Source of the DNA: an uncultured Prevotella sp.
GTDB taxonomy: Bacteria; Bacteroidota; Bacteroidia; Bacteroidales; Bacteroidaceae
NCBI GenBank assembly: GCA_946548085.1
Contig: CAMNPN010000103.1
Span: 1 to 61,311 of the forward strand
Length of the DNA: 61,311 nucleotides
Reading direction: 5' to 3'
The translations under genes and the position numbers were made by a program. Shown in pieces: positions 10,442 through 19,614 of the stretch (positions are counted from its first letter, which is position 1; each line of letters starts with the position of its first letter). A model generated the notes under the pieces. The model was not told the DNA's origin. It did no database searches and worked only from the letters and a program-made list of their open reading frames with translations.

Positions 10442-11569
10442 TTATCTCCGCTGTCCAAGTTGTTCTATCACCGACCGTTTCCATGCCACGAAGTCACCGG
10501 CCAGAATATGCTGGCGTGCATCGGTCACCAGCCGCAGGTAGAAGGCGAGGTTATGGATAGAGGCAATCTGCATGGCCAGCAGTTCCTGGGCCTTGAAGAG
10601 GTGGTGAAGATAGGCCTTCGAGTGCAGACGGTCTATCTCACAGCCCTCCGGGTCGATGGGTGAGAAGTCGTCTTCCCACTTCTTGTTGCGCATGTTCATC
10701 GTACCCTCATAGGTGAAGAGCATGGCATTACGTCCGTTGCGTGTAGGCATCACACAGTCGAACATGTCCACCCCCCGCTCGATGGCTTCGAGGATATTCT
10801 GCGGCGTGCCCACGCCCATCAGATAACGCGGCTTGTCCTTGGGCAGGATCTCGTTTACCACCTCAATCATCTCGTACATCACCTCTGTCGGTTCACCCAC
10901 GGCCAGGCCTCCGATGGCATTACCGTCGGCACCGATGTCGGCCACATGCTTGGCTGCCTCCTGGCGCAGGTCCTTAAACGTACAACCCTGTACGATGGGG
11001 AACAGGCTCTGCTCATAGCCATAGAGGGGCTCCGTCTCACGGAATCGTTTCACGCAACGCTCCAACCACCGTTGTGTAAGTCTCAGACTCTTAGCGGCAT
11101 ACTGATAGTCGCTTTGTCCTGGAGGACACTCGTCGAAGGCCATCATGATGTCGGCACCGATGATGCGTTCCGTGTCCATTACATTCTCGGGTGTGAAGAT
11201 GTGTTTCGAGCCGTCGATATGACTGCGGAACTCGCAGCCCTCTTCGCGCAGCTTGCGGATACCGGTCAGCGAGAACACTTGGAATCCGCCACTGTCGGTG
11301 AGTATCGGACGATCCCAGGTATTGAACTTATGCAGTCCGCCTGCCTTGCGCAGGATGTCGAGTCCCGGACGCAGATACAGATGATAGGTGTTTCCCAGGA
11401 TGATCTGTGCCTTCACCTGCTCCCGCAACTCGGAGAAGTGTACGCCTTTCACGCTGCCTGCCGTGCCGACGGGCATGAAGATAGGCGTCAGAATCTGTCC
11501 GTGGGCCGTCTGTATCACTCCGGCCCTTGCATCACTGGCGGGATCTGTTTGTTGTATCTTAAAAGTCAT
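10442..11569 (-). CDS. tgt: tRNA-guanine transglycosylase (queuine/preQ1)
   Basis: Swaps guanine 34 of GUN-anticodon tRNAs for the queuosine precursor. The start at 11569 (MTFKIQQTD) matches the family start and avoids overlap with lon; a longer frame from 11656 would run into the lon 3' end. Visible motifs are DSGGFQVFSL, the base-pocket region MAFDECPPG, the nucleophile region GVDMFDCVMPTRNGRNA and IHNLAFYL. The usual zinc site C-x-C-x2-C is not intact: at that point the sequence reads EGCEIDRLHSKAYLHHL, keeping one Cys, while the His of IHN is kept. It lies 28 bases downstream of lon. Confidence 0.95.
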   Translation of the reverse strand: MTFKIQQTDPASDARAGVIQTAHGQILTPIFMPVGTAGSVKGVHFSELREQVKAQIILGNTYHLYLRPGLDILRKAGGLHKFNTWDRPILTDSGGFQVFSLTGIRKLREEGCEFRSHIDGSKHIFTPENVMDTERIIGADIMMAFDECPPGQSDYQYAAKSLRLTQRWLERCVKRFRETEPLYGYEQSLFPIVQGCTFKDLRQEAAKHVADIGADGNAIGGLAVGEPTEVMYEMIEVVNEILPKDKPRYLMGVGTPQNILEAIERGVDMFDCVMPTRNGRNAMLFTYEGTMNMRNKKWEDDFSPIDPEGCEIDRLHSKAYLHHLFKAQELLAMQIASIHNLAFYLRLVTDARQHILAGDFVAWKRSVIEQLGQRR

Positions 11570-11597
11570 TCTGTGGCGGCTGCAATTTATTCTCTTT

Positions 11598-14060
11598 TCA
11601 CTTATTCTTCTTTTCCTCTTCTTCAGGGATGGTGAAGTCGAGCGGCTTGGCGACAATCTCGTCGGTCAGGGCGAAGTCCCATACGTCCTGTACATTTTCC
11701 ACATAGTGGAAGGTGACGCCCTTGACATACACCTCGGGAATCTCATTGATGTCCTTCTCATTCTCGCGACACATCACGATGTCTGTGATGCCGGCACGCT
11801 TGGCGGCGAGGATCTTCTCCTTGATGCCACCCACGGGCAGAACCTTTCCGCGGAGAGTGATCTCTCCCGTCATGGCCGTGTTCTTACGAACCTTGCGCTG
11901 TGTGAGAGCCGAGGCGATCGAGGTGGCGATGGTGATGCCTGCCGACGGGCCGTCCTTCGGTGTAGCTCCTTCCGGCACATGGATATGGATGTTCCAGTAG
12001 TCGAAGATGCGGTAGTCGATGTTCAGCTTGTCGGCATGGGCCTTCACATACTCCAGGGCGAGGATGGCCGACTCTTTCATCACGTCGCCCAGGTTGCCCG
12101 TGAGCGTGAGTTTTGAACCTTTGCCTTTCGAGAGCGAGGTCTCGATGAAGAGAATCTCTCCGCCGACACTCGTCCAGGCCAGTCCTGTCACTACGCCGGC
12201 ATAGTCGTTGCCTTGATAGATGTCGCGATAGAATGGCGGTTTGCCCAACAGGTCTTCAACCTCCGTGGGCGTAATCTTATGATAGCCGACGTTGTCCTCC
12301 AGCTGCCGTTTGTAGGCGATCTTCCGGAGGGCTTTGTCTATCTGCTTCTCCAACTGTCGGACACCACTCTCACGCGTATAGCGCTCTATGATCATCTCGA
12401 TGGCATCCTTTGTGAAGGTGGGCTTCAGGTCGCGTTCCGTCAGACCGGTATTTTCCAGCTCGCGAGGTATCAAGTGTCGCTTTGCTATTTCGTACTTTTC
12501 CTCTGTGATATAGCCACTTACCTCGATGATTTCCATACGGTCGAGTAGGGGACGGGGGATGGTTGAGAGGTTGTTGGCCGTGGCGATGAAGAGCACCTTC
12601 GACAGGTCGTAGTCCACGTCGAGGTAGTTGTCGTGGAAAGCGTTGTTCTGTTCGGGGTCAAGCACTTCGAGCAGTGCCGAGGCAGGGTCGCCGTTGTTGG
12701 TCATCTGCGTCACTTTGTCGATTTCATCGAGGATGAAGACAGGGTTGCTCGACCCGGCCTTCTGGATCGACTTGATGATGCGTCCGGGCATGGCACCGAT
12801 GTATGTGCGGCGATGGCCGCGGATCTCTGCCTCGTCGTGCAGACCGCCTAATGACACGCGGACATACTTGCGCTTCATAGCCGAGGCGATGCTTTTGCCC
12901 AGCGAGGTCTTGCCGACACCCGGAGGACCGTAGAGGCAGATGATGGGCGACTTCAGGTCGCCGCGCAGGGCCAGCACTGCCATGTATTCAAGTATACGCT
13001 CCTTCACCTTCTCCATGCCGTAGTGGTCGCGGTCGAGAATCCGCTTGGCACGCTTCAGGTTCAGGTCGTCTTTCGTGTATTCCTCCCACGGCAGGCTGAC
13101 GAAGGTCTGCAGATAGTTCAGCAGTACGTTGAACTCCGGCGACTGCGGATTCAGGTTGTCCAGCTTGTCGGCCTCCTTGTAGAACACCTTGCTCACCTCG
13201 AGAGGCCATTTCTTCTCCTTCGCCTTCTTCAGCAGTTCTATCTTCTCGGGCGTCGTCTCGCCGTTGCCTATCTCTGCCTGCAGGTTCTTGATCTGCTGCT
13301 GCAGGAAGTAGTTGCGCTGCTGCTCGTCGAGGTCCTCGCGGGTTTTGTTGCGGATGTTGGCCTTCAGGTTCTGAAGGTTGATCTCGCGGTTGATGATCTT
13401 CATCACGCTGAACAGGCGCTCCTTCACCAAGTCCATCTTCAGCAGGGTCATCTTCTCCTTCACCGAGAACGGCATGTTCGAGCACACGAAGTTCAGGGCC
13501 ATCACGTTGTGCGAGATATTCTTGATGGCAAACGACGCCTCGTCGGGGATTTCTTCGCTGATGTTGATATACTCGTTCACCATGTTGCGCAGGTCCTCCA
13601 TGGCCGTATTAAACTCGCGGTCTTTCTTTTCAGGCTCGATGTCGTCTACCGGTGTGACGATAGCTTCCAAGTAGGGGGATCTATTGACGACGGTCTCCAT
13701 ACGGAAGCGTCCCAGGGCTTGCACGATGGTCGTGATATTACCGTTGGGCAGGGTGAGCTCTTTCATCACCTTCGCATACACACCGTACTCGTAGAGGTCC
13801 TCCTGGAGTGGAAAGTCTACGTCAGGATCACGCTGGCAGACGATGCCGATGATCGAGCCTGAACGCTCTGCCTTCGTCACCAGGCGCTTGCTGGCTTCTC
13901 GGCCGATGAGGATGGGCGACACCACTCCCGGGAACAGTACAAGATTGCGTACGGTCAAAATGGGCACCTTCTCAGGGATGTCCACATTGAACAGATCCTT
14001 TATGTCGCCGTCGACGTCGGCTATCATCTGAAATGCTGTTTCACTTGACTTATTGCTCAT
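11598..14060 (-). CDS. lon: ATP-dependent Lon protease
   Basis: Cytoplasmic AAA+ serine protease that degrades damaged and some regulatory proteins. The 820-residue length is typical. Order: N-terminal substrate domain (about residues 30-235), coiled coil, AAA+ module with Walker [14 protein letters not shown] and Walker [10 protein letters not shown], then the protease domain with catalytic Ser in PKDGPSAG and Lys in [15 protein letters not shown] short Glu/Lys-rich end follows. It heads the operon lon-tgt-lptG-like-DEAD-ispE. The promoter TAACTTTG lies on the minus strand at 14145-14138, about 77 bases before the start codon. Confidence 0.97.
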   Translation of the reverse strand: MSNKSSETAFQMIADVDGDIKDLFNVDIPEKVPILTVRNLVLFPGVVSPILIGREASKRLVTKAERSGSIIGIVCQRDPDVDFPLQEDLYEYGVYAKVMKELTLPNGNITTIVQALGRFRMETVVNRSPYLEAIVTPVDDIEPEKKDREFNTAMEDLRNMVNEYINISEEIPDEASFAIKNISHNVMALNFVCSNMPFSVKEKMTLLKMDLVKERLFSVMKIINREINLQNLKANIRNKTREDLDEQQRNYFLQQQIKNLQAEIGNGETTPEKIELLKKAKEKKWPLEVSKVFYKEADKLDNLNPQSPEFNVLLNYLQTFVSLPWEEYTKDDLNLKRAKRILDRDHYGMEKVKERILEYMAVLALRGDLKSPIICLYGPPGVGKTSLGKSIASAMKRKYVRVSLGGLHDEAEIRGHRRTYIGAMPGRIIKSIQKAGSSNPVFILDEIDKVTQMTNNGDPASALLEVLDPEQNNAFHDNYLDVDYDLSKVLFIATANNLSTIPRPLLDRMEIIEVSGYITEEKYEIAKRHLIPRELENTGLTERDLKPTFTKDAIEMIIERYTRESGVRQLEKQIDKALRKIAYKRQLEDNVGYHKITPTEVEDLLGKPPFYRDIYQGNDYAGVVTGLAWTSVGGEILFIETSLSKGKGSKLTLTGNLGDVMKESAILALEYVKAHADKLNIDYRIFDYWNIHIHVPEGATPKDGPSAGITIATSIASALTQRKVRKNTAMTGEITLRGKVLPVGGIKEKILAAKRAGITDIVMCRENEKDINEIPEVYVKGVTFHYVENVQDVWDFALTDEIVAKPLDFTIPEEEEKKNK

Positions 14061-14137
14061 AATCTGTGTTTAATTCAATTTTCCAGTTCTTCAAAATTTC
14101 AATTACTCAACTTCTTACCTTTTATATAAATTGGGTG

Positions 14138-14145
14138 CAAAGTTA
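14138..14145 (-). promoter_or_regulatory. -7 box of the lon operon
   Basis: TAACTTTG read on the minus strand, followed by GCA as is usual. A clear -33 TTTG is not seen. The leader would be about 70 bases. Confidence 0.6.
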
Positions 14146-14261
14146 CTACTTTTTTTTGAAACCTCTCTGAATAAACCGAATTATTTGCCTACAAATAAAG
14201 ATTAATAAACATTTGTGAGCAAAAAACATCCGATTCTGCCGGTTTATTCACAAGATTTTAG

Positions 14262-14269
14262 TAACTTTG
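14262..14269 (+). promoter_or_regulatory. -7 box of trmN6, very close to the start codon
   Basis: TAACTTTG lies only 10 bases before the ATG at 14280. With the usual Bacteroidota spacing the transcript would have a leader of about 4-7 bases, too short for a ribosome-binding site. Confidence 0.6.
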
Positions 14270-14279
14270 CCCGCTGAAT

Positions 14280-14990
14280 ATGGCCAATAGTTACTTCCAA
14301 TTCAAGCGTTTCACCGTCTGTCAGCAGCATTGTGCGATGAAGGTGGGCACCGACGGCACGCTGCTCGGTGCCTGGGCGGCGGCGCCACAAGCGCCCGGCC
14401 GTATTCTCGACATCGGCACGGGCACGGGCCTCATCGCCCTGATGATGGCCCAGCGCTTCCCAGAGGCTCTGGTGACGGCCATCGACATCGATGAAATGGC
14501 CGTTTCTCAGGCTGTGGAGAATGTCGCTGCATCGCCCTTTGCCGACAGGATCAGTGTCGTTGCGGCCGACGTGCAGACGTTCCGAACGGCCGAAAAGTTC
14601 GATTCCATCGTCTGCAATCCGCCCTTTTTCGAGGATTCGCTCACCTGTCCCGACCCGCAGCGCACGGAGGCCCGCCACACCGTCACCCTCGGCTACCGTC
14701 AGCTGATGGAGGCCGCCTTCCGACTGCTGGCAGTCACAGGCCGACTCTCGATCATCATCCCCGCCGACTGTCGGAGCCGTCTGGAGAGCGAAGCGCATCT
14801 GGCGGGCTTCTTCGTCAGCCGTGTCTGCAGCGTTCAGACCACGCCGTCGAAGTCCCCGAAGCGTTACATGATGGAATTTGCAAAAACGCCTGTAAACGAA
14901 GTGGATATAACAACAGGTATTATCGAGATCTCGCCACAGGTGAGAAGCGATTGGTATCGCCAACTGACTGAAGACTTTTATATCAAATGA
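14280..14990 (+). CDS. trmN6: tRNA1(Val) (adenine37-N6)-methyltransferase
   Basis: SAM-dependent methyltransferase of 236 residues that modifies A37 of tRNA-Val. The family opening FQFKRFTVCQ and MKVGTDGTLLGAW are present, followed by SAM motif I ILDIGTGTGLIALMMAQ and the amino-methyltransferase motif NPPF (in VCNPPFFEDS). Its stop overlaps the next start by four bases (ATGA at 14987-14990), so the two genes are probably translationally coupled. The E. coli homologue is YfiC. Confidence 0.93.
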   Translation: MANSYFQFKRFTVCQQHCAMKVGTDGTLLGAWAAAPQAPGRILDIGTGTGLIALMMAQRFPEALVTAIDIDEMAVSQAVENVAASPFADRISVVAADVQTFRTAEKFDSIVCNPPFFEDSLTCPDPQRTEARHTVTLGYRQLMEAAFRLLAVTGRLSIIIPADCRSRLESEAHLAGFFVSRVCSVQTTPSKSPKRYMMEFAKTPVNEVDITTGIIEISPQVRSDWYRQLTEDFYIK

Positions 14991-15781
14991 AGACCACGAT
15001 TATCCAATTGAACATCGAGTGGGGCAGACCCCTCGAGAATATCCGCCGGGTGGAGCGGCTGATGAGCGAAGCCCCCGGGAGCGACCTCTATGTGTTGCCC
15101 GAAATGTGGAGCACCGGCTTTGCCACCGAGCCCCACGATATTGCTGAAGACGAGCGGGCGAGCGTCGCCCTCCAGTGGATGCGATCTACGGCCCGTCGGC
15201 TCGGCTGTGCCATCGCCGGCTCGCTCGCCGTCAGCCGACAGCCTCTCTCCGACGAATCTGACAGCGGAGACCCCATATATGTGAATCGACATTATTTCAT
15301 CGACGGGCGTTCGGGCAACGAGGTCTATTATGACAAGCACCATCTGTTCCGATATGGTGGCGAGGACCGTTACTACCAGCCCGGCCAGACGAACACCATC
15401 GTCGACTACTGTGGCTTCCGCCTCCTGCTGCTCACCTGTTACGACCTGCGTTTCCCCGTCTGGTGCCGCTATGCCGACGCCCTGCAGTACGACGCCATCA
15501 TCTGTGTGGCCAACTGGCCCGAGAGCCGCCAGAATGCCTGGCAAATACTTACCCGTGCGCGGGCCATGGAGAACCAGGCGTTTCTCATCGGCTGCAACCG
15601 CGTGGGCGACGACAGCCACTCGCATTATCGCGGCCAGAGCGCCATCATCAGCCCCATCGGCAAGACGCTCGCCAGCTGCCAGGCCGACAGAGAGCAGACC
15701 GTCACCTTCACGCTCGATATGGAGATGCTCAGCCATTACCGCACGAAATTCAAGGTGCTCGACGACCGCGACATCCGGTGA
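14987..15781 (+). CDS. Nitrilase-family amidase (omega-amidase/YafV-like)
   Basis: Carbon-nitrogen hydrolase of 264 residues. The Glu-Lys-Cys triad is visible: Glu in VLPEMWSTGF (about residue 41), Lys in YDKHHLF and Cys in LLTCYDLRFPVW. The motif NWPESRQNAW and a complete nitrilase fold follow. Close relatives hydrolyse omega-amides such as 2-oxoglutaramate (metabolite repair). The exact substrate cannot be read from sequence. It overlaps trmN6 by four bases and converges on the DUF3127 gene. Confidence 0.9.
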   Translation: MKTTIIQLNIEWGRPLENIRRVERLMSEAPGSDLYVLPEMWSTGFATEPHDIAEDERASVALQWMRSTARRLGCAIAGSLAVSRQPLSDESDSGDPIYVNRHYFIDGRSGNEVYYDKHHLFRYGGEDRYYQPGQTNTIVDYCGFRLLLLTCYDLRFPVWCRYADALQYDAIICVANWPESRQNAWQILTRARAMENQAFLIGCNRVGDDSHSHYRGQSAIISPIGKTLASCQADREQTVTFTLDMEMLSHYRTKFKVLDDRDIR

Positions 15782-15815
15782 AGCGCAGATACGCAAATGC
15801 GCAGATATGCAGATA
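15782..15815 (+). repeat. Octamer-like array after the amidase gene
   Basis: About four units of the form GCAGATAY or GCAAATGC follow the stop codon in eight-base phase. Confidence 0.5.
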
Positions 15816-15895
15816 CAAATCTTTTTGTCGAGAATCGGCATTATGATAAATAGTGGTTTCCGAAACAGACACGGAAGCCCCTATTTCTTATAAAA

Positions 15896-15961
15896 AGCGG
15901 ATTAAACGGATTATCTATGTGACATTCGCAATCACAAGAGAATCAATCCGTTTAATCCGCT
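15896..15961. terminator. 17-bp inverted repeat between convergent genes
   Basis: Bases 15896-15912 (AGCGGATTAAACGGATT) are the perfect reverse complement of 15945-15961, with a 32-base loop. Further ATCCG-containing copies continue to about 15985. Its place between two stop codons suggests bidirectional termination. Confidence 0.6.
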
Positions 15962-15996
15962 AAATCCGTTGTGGTAAAAAAAATCCGCTGTAATAA

Positions 15997-16404
15997 TTAG
16001 AACGGCAGGTCGTCGGCAGATCCCTCAGCGGCAGGCTCCTGAGCCGGCGGGAACGGTGCTGCGGCATTGCCGGCCGGCGGGAACGGCGCTGCCTGAGGCG
16101 CAGCTGCCACGGGAGCTCCGGCGACGGGCTGCTGGCCGCGGATGACGTTGTAGGCACGGATATCGTTGAACCAGCGGCCGTTGAACTCGTGGGCATCGAT
16201 GTCGAACTGCACGGTGAGATCCTCGCCTTGCTGAATATTGAATTGCTTAATACGGTCCTCTCCAAAGATACGGAAAAGGCACTTGCGAGGATACTGTCCG
16301 GGCACTTCGATTACATAATCCTGCGACATCCAGTTGTTGCCCGTGCGGGCAGAAACACCACTTTGAGCTGGTAACACTGCAATAATTCTTCCTGTTAAAT
16401 CCAT
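15997..16404 (-). CDS. DUF3127 protein with SSB-like C-terminal tail
   Basis: 135-residue protein. Residues 1-90 form a DUF3127 domain, a small all-beta domain resembling an OB fold (GRIIAVLPAQSG, W-M-S-Q-D-Y-V-I-E, FNGRWFNDIRAYNV). A Pro/Ala-rich linker (about 92-127) ends in the acidic tip SADDLPF. Bacterial single-stranded DNA-binding proteins end in the same way (D-D-x-P-F) and use the tip to recruit replication and repair enzymes. The gene is divergent from dnaN. An SSB-like role is inferred from the tail, domain size and context; the family has no function that I know to be established. Confidence 0.88.
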   Translation of the reverse strand: MDLTGRIIAVLPAQSGVSARTGNNWMSQDYVIEVPGQYPRKCLFRIFGEDRIKQFNIQQGEDLTVQFDIDAHEFNGRWFNDIRAYNVIRGQQPVAGAPVAAAPQAAPFPPAGNAAAPFPPAQEPAAEGSADDLPF

Positions 16405-16495
16405 GATTTAAAATGTATTTATTTGTTGTTTTTATCTATTTCAGCGGGCGAAATTACTAAAAATAGTTTGAATTGCACAATTTTCTCCGTTTTTT

Positions 16496-16527
16496 TTTGC
16501 TGAATACAACGTTTTTTTGTAATTTTG
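16496..16527 (+). promoter_or_regulatory. dnaN promoter
   Basis: TTTG at 16496-16499, a 20-base spacer and TAATTTTG at 16520-16527. The dnaN start lies 48 bases downstream. Confidence 0.72.
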
Positions 16528-16575
16528 CCTCAATTATTAAAAAGGTAATCAAAAACAAAGAAAACTATAACAGCT

Positions 16576-17700
16576 ATGAGATTTACATTATCAAGCAGCG
16601 CGCTGAGCGGTAAGCTCACTGCCCTCTCGAGAGTGATTAACAGTAAGAACGCCTTGCCCATACTCGGCGACTTCGTGTTTGAGATCAAGGACAATGTGCT
16701 GAATCTGACGGCCTCAGACTCGGAGAACATGATGAAGACGCAGCTGGAGCTGACCGAAAGTGACGGCTACTGCCGCTTCGCCATCGGCAACCACGACCTG
16801 CTGGAGGCCGTGAAGGGCTTCTCAGAGCAGCCCATCACCTTCGACGTCGACCAGGAGAAGAACATCGTGAAGATCTCTTACCAGAACGGTCTGTTCTCGC
16901 TGCCCATCGAGAGTGCCGACGAGTTCCCCATGGCCCAGCCCGTGAGCGACTTCGCCACGACGATCACCATCCCCAACCTCATACTGGCAGAGAACATCAA
17001 CCGCTCCGTCTTCGCCACGGCTCAGGACGAGCTGCGCCCCGTGATGAACGGCATCTACTTCGACCTGACGCCGGAGTGCCTGGCCGTGGTGGCCAGCGAC
17101 GGCCACAAGCTGGTGCGCAACAAGGTGTTCACCATCAAGAGCGAGCAGCCCGCCGCCTTCATACTGCCCAAGAAGCCGGCCAACCTGCTGCGCAACCTGC
17201 TGGGCAAGGACGGCGGCGACGTGGTGATCCGCTTCGACGAGCGCAATGCCGAGGTGAACTACGGCGACGGCATCCTGCAGTGCCGACTGATCGAGGGCCG
17301 CTATCCTAACTACAACAGCGTGATCCCCCAGAACAACCCCAACGAGCTGCGCGCCGACCGCCTCGGCCTGCTGGCCGCCCTGCGCCGCGTGCAGCCCTTC
17401 GCCAACGACTCGAGCAACCTGATCCGCTTCCACGTGGAGGGCTCTACCCTGCAGCTCGATGCCGAGGACTACGACTTCTCGAAGACCGCCACGGAGCGCA
17501 TGACCTGCGAATACAACGGTCAGCCGATGTCGATCGGATTCAAGGGCTCGTCGTTCATCGAAGTGCTCAGCAACTTCGACTGTCAGGAGGTGACCATCCT
17601 GCTGGCCGACCCCAGCCGCGCCGGACTGGTGCTGCCCTCCGAGCAGCCTGAAAACCAGGACGTGCTGATGCTGCTCATGCCGATGCTGATCAACGACTGA
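16576..17700 (+). CDS. dnaN: DNA polymerase III beta sliding clamp
   Basis: Ring-shaped processivity clamp, 374 residues, the normal length for three repeated clamp domains. Recognisable segments are MRFTLSSSALSGKL at the start, the domain-2 motif PVMNGIYFDLTPE, ASDGHKLVR, and the GRYPNYNSVIPQNNP stretch. The C-terminus LLMPMLIND is typical of Bacteroidota DnaN. It has its own promoter, divergent from the DUF3127 gene, and heads a run of exonuclease, porD, recN and a TPR protein. The G+C-rich third codon positions fit a highly expressed gene. Confidence 0.97.
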   Translation: MRFTLSSSALSGKLTALSRVINSKNALPILGDFVFEIKDNVLNLTASDSENMMKTQLELTESDGYCRFAIGNHDLLEAVKGFSEQPITFDVDQEKNIVKISYQNGLFSLPIESADEFPMAQPVSDFATTITIPNLILAENINRSVFATAQDELRPVMNGIYFDLTPECLAVVASDGHKLVRNKVFTIKSEQPAAFILPKKPANLLRNLLGKDGGDVVIRFDERNAEVNYGDGILQCRLIEGRYPNYNSVIPQNNPNELRADRLGLLAALRRVQPFANDSSNLIRFHVEGSTLQLDAEDYDFSKTATERMTCEYNGQPMSIGFKGSSFIEVLSNFDCQEVTILLADPSRAGLVLPSEQPENQDVLMLLMPMLIND

Positions 17701-17735
17701 AAAAGGAGTAAGGAGTTAAGGAGACAGTAGTAAGA
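17701..17735 (+). repeat. AAGGAGT-type purine array after dnaN
   Basis: Three to four copies of AAGGAG with short spacers fill most of the dnaN-exonuclease gap on the coding strand. The unit resembles a Shine-Dalgarno sequence. Confidence 0.55.
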
Positions 17736-17750
17736 GGTAACAAGAAAATA

Positions 17751-18608
17751 ATGAAACTTAAGCTTCAGAAACCGCTCGTCATCTTCGATCTGGAGACGAC
17801 GGGCCTCGACTTGGTCAAAGACCGCGTAATACAGATATCATATATTAAGGTGTATCCCGACGGCCGTGAGGAGCGCGGCAACGAGGTGATCAACCCAGAG
17901 ATCCCCATCCCGCCGTTTATCACGCAGCTCACCGGCATCAGCGATGCCGACGTGAACGACAAGCCCACCTTCAAGCAGCTGGCGCAGAAGCTGGCCGAGA
18001 AGTTTGGCGGCTCAGACTTCGCCGGATTCAACTCCAACAGCTTCGACGTGCCCCTGCTGGCCGAGGAGTTCCTGCGCGCGGGCATCGACTTCGACTTCTC
18101 CAAGTGCCGGCTCATCGACGCCTGCACCATCTTCAAGAAGATGGAGCGCCGCAATCTCGCCGCCGCCTATAAGTTCTACTGCGGACGGAAGATGGAGGAC
18201 GACTTCGAGGCTCACCGTGCCGACCAGGATACCGAAGCCACCTACAGGGTGCTGATGGGTGAGCTCGACAAGTATGCGCCCGGCGCCAACGAGGATCCGG
18301 AGAAGGTGCTGGAGAACGATATGGACCAGCTGAACGAGTTCTCGCGACAGAACAAGAACGTCGACTTCGCCGGACGTATCATATGGGCCGAGCAGAAAGA
18401 CAAGGACGGCAAGCCCCTACTCGACCAGGACGGCAAGCCACGCATGATCGAGGTGTTCAACTTCGGCAAGCACAAGGGACTGCCCGTGGCCGACGTGCTC
18501 CACATCGATCCAGGCTATTACAGCTGGATTCTCTCTGGCGACTTCACCTACAACACGAAGCAGGTGCTTACCCGCATCCGGCTGCGCGAAGCGAAACTCA
18601 ACGGATGA
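17751..18608 (+). CDS. DnaQ-like 3'-5' exonuclease with C-terminal accessory domain
   Basis: 285 residues. The DEDD exonuclease motifs are ExoI FDLETTGLD (residues 11-19), ExoII around GFNSNSFDVPLL, and ExoIII HRADQDTEATYRV, giving the His and Asp of a DEDDh enzyme. After about residue 200 a separate region (FNFGKHKGLPVADVL, then DPGYYSWILSGDF) forms an accessory domain common in Bacteroidota exonucleases of this type. It is likely a proofreading or repair exonuclease acting with the clamp encoded next to it. It could be called polymerase III epsilon, but it is encoded apart from the alpha subunit. Confidence 0.92.
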   Translation: MKLKLQKPLVIFDLETTGLDLVKDRVIQISYIKVYPDGREERGNEVINPEIPIPPFITQLTGISDADVNDKPTFKQLAQKLAEKFGGSDFAGFNSNSFDVPLLAEEFLRAGIDFDFSKCRLIDACTIFKKMERRNLAAAYKFYCGRKMEDDFEAHRADQDTEATYRVLMGELDKYAPGANEDPEKVLENDMDQLNEFSRQNKNVDFAGRIIWAEQKDKDGKPLLDQDGKPRMIEVFNFGKHKGLPVADVLHIDPGYYSWILSGDFTYNTKQVLTRIRLREAKLNG

Positions 18609-18610
18609 TG

Positions 18611-18655
18611 GGAAAGGTAAAAGGGTAAAAAGGTAAAAAAGTAAAAAAAGTAAAG
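18611..18655 (+). repeat. GGTAAAA-type array before porD
   Basis: Six units of the type GGTAAAA or AGTAAAAA fill the gap upstream of the porD start on the coding strand. Bases 18623-18647 are perfectly complementary to 18710-18734 inside the porD signal-peptide coding region. Confidence 0.8.
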
Positions 18656-18656
18656 G

Positions 18657-19589
18657 ATGCTCATGTCTAAATATTCATTAGTGCTAAAACGAGTAATTGG
18701 TATTTTACCTTTTTACTTTTTTACCTTTTTACCCTCAAACGCCCAGGAGCTGCAGGCGCGCATTACGATCAACCACAGTCAGATACAAGGCACAGACGTC
18801 AGCGTGTTTGAGAATCTGAAGCAGACACTCGAGCAGTTCGTCAACGAACGGCAATGGACTGATTTACAGTTTCAAAAGAACGAACGCATACAGTGTAACT
18901 TTAACATCACGGTGACGAAATACGTCAAAGAGGAAGACCGCTTCGAGTGTAACGCCCTCATCCAGGCCAACCGCCCGGTGTACAACTCGGCCTACACCAC
19001 CACCTTATATAATAATAGGGACGACAACTTCCACTTCGAGTTCAAGCAGTTCGACCAGATCAACTACAACGACGAGACGGTAGACAACCAGCTGACGGCC
19101 CTCTTCGCCTACTATGCCTATCTTATCATCGGCCTCGACCTCGACAGTTTTGCCCCCCTGGGCGGCACCGACATCCTGCAGCGATGCGTCTATCTCGTGA
19201 ACAATGCCCAAGACCTGGGCTTCCCCGGCTGGAAACTCTTCGAGGACAGCCGTAACCGCTTTGCCATCATCAACGACTACATGGACGAGAGTATGAAGCC
19301 CTTCCGCCAACTGCAGTACGACTACTACCGCAAGGGCCTCGACGAGATGGCCAACAACGCCGAGCGAGGCCGTACGGAGATCACCAACGCCCTGGAGAGC
19401 GGACTGAAGACAGCCCACGAGAACAAGCCCCTGAGCCTGTTGCCACAGATATGGACAGACTACAAGAAAGACGAGTTGAAGAGCATCTACAGCGGCAAAG
19501 GCACGCAGAAGGAGAAAGAGCGCATCTACGACATGCTCATGGCCATCAACGCTTCGCAGAGCAACACATGGGATGAAATAAAAAAGTGA
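18657..19589 (+). CDS. porD: DUF4835 protein, PorD-like (type IX secretion)
   Basis: Exported protein of 310 residues. The signal peptide has an unusual core (LPFYFFTFLP) and is cut before QELQARITINHSQIQGTD. Family features are N-L-K-Q-T-L-E-Q-F-V-N-E-R-Q-W, the stretch with Y-N-S-A-Y, and the late DxFAPLGG and YDYYRKGLDEM segments. DUF4835 proteins are linked to type IX secretion and gliding as PorD, though the mechanism is poorly known. Here it stands between the exonuclease and recN. In several Bacteroidales I recall coaBC in this gap; here it is absent. The start codon sits in the loop of a 25-bp inverted repeat. Confidence 0.82.
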   Translation: MLMSKYSLVLKRVIGILPFYFFTFLPSNAQELQARITINHSQIQGTDVSVFENLKQTLEQFVNERQWTDLQFQKNERIQCNFNITVTKYVKEEDRFECNALIQANRPVYNSAYTTTLYNNRDDNFHFEFKQFDQINYNDETVDNQLTALFAYYAYLIIGLDLDSFAPLGGTDILQRCVYLVNNAQDLGFPGWKLFEDSRNRFAIINDYMDESMKPFRQLQYDYYRKGLDEMANNAERGRTEITNALESGLKTAHENKPLSLLPQIWTDYKKDELKSIYSGKGTQKEKERIYDMLMAINASQSNTWDEIKK

Positions 19590-19612
19590 AAAAGTAAAAA
19601 AGGCAGGTAAGT
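19588..19612 (+). repeat. GTAAAAA-type array between porD and recN
   Basis: Short purine-rich run of GTGAAAAA, GTAAAAAA and GGTAAG units on the coding strand, ending at the recN start. Confidence 0.45.
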
Positions 19613-19614
19613 AA

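Noticed and set aside
11570..11656. N-terminal extension of tgt to 11656
   Set aside because: It overlaps the lon 3' end by 59 bases and adds a basic tail unlike the family. The ATG at 11569 gives the conserved start.
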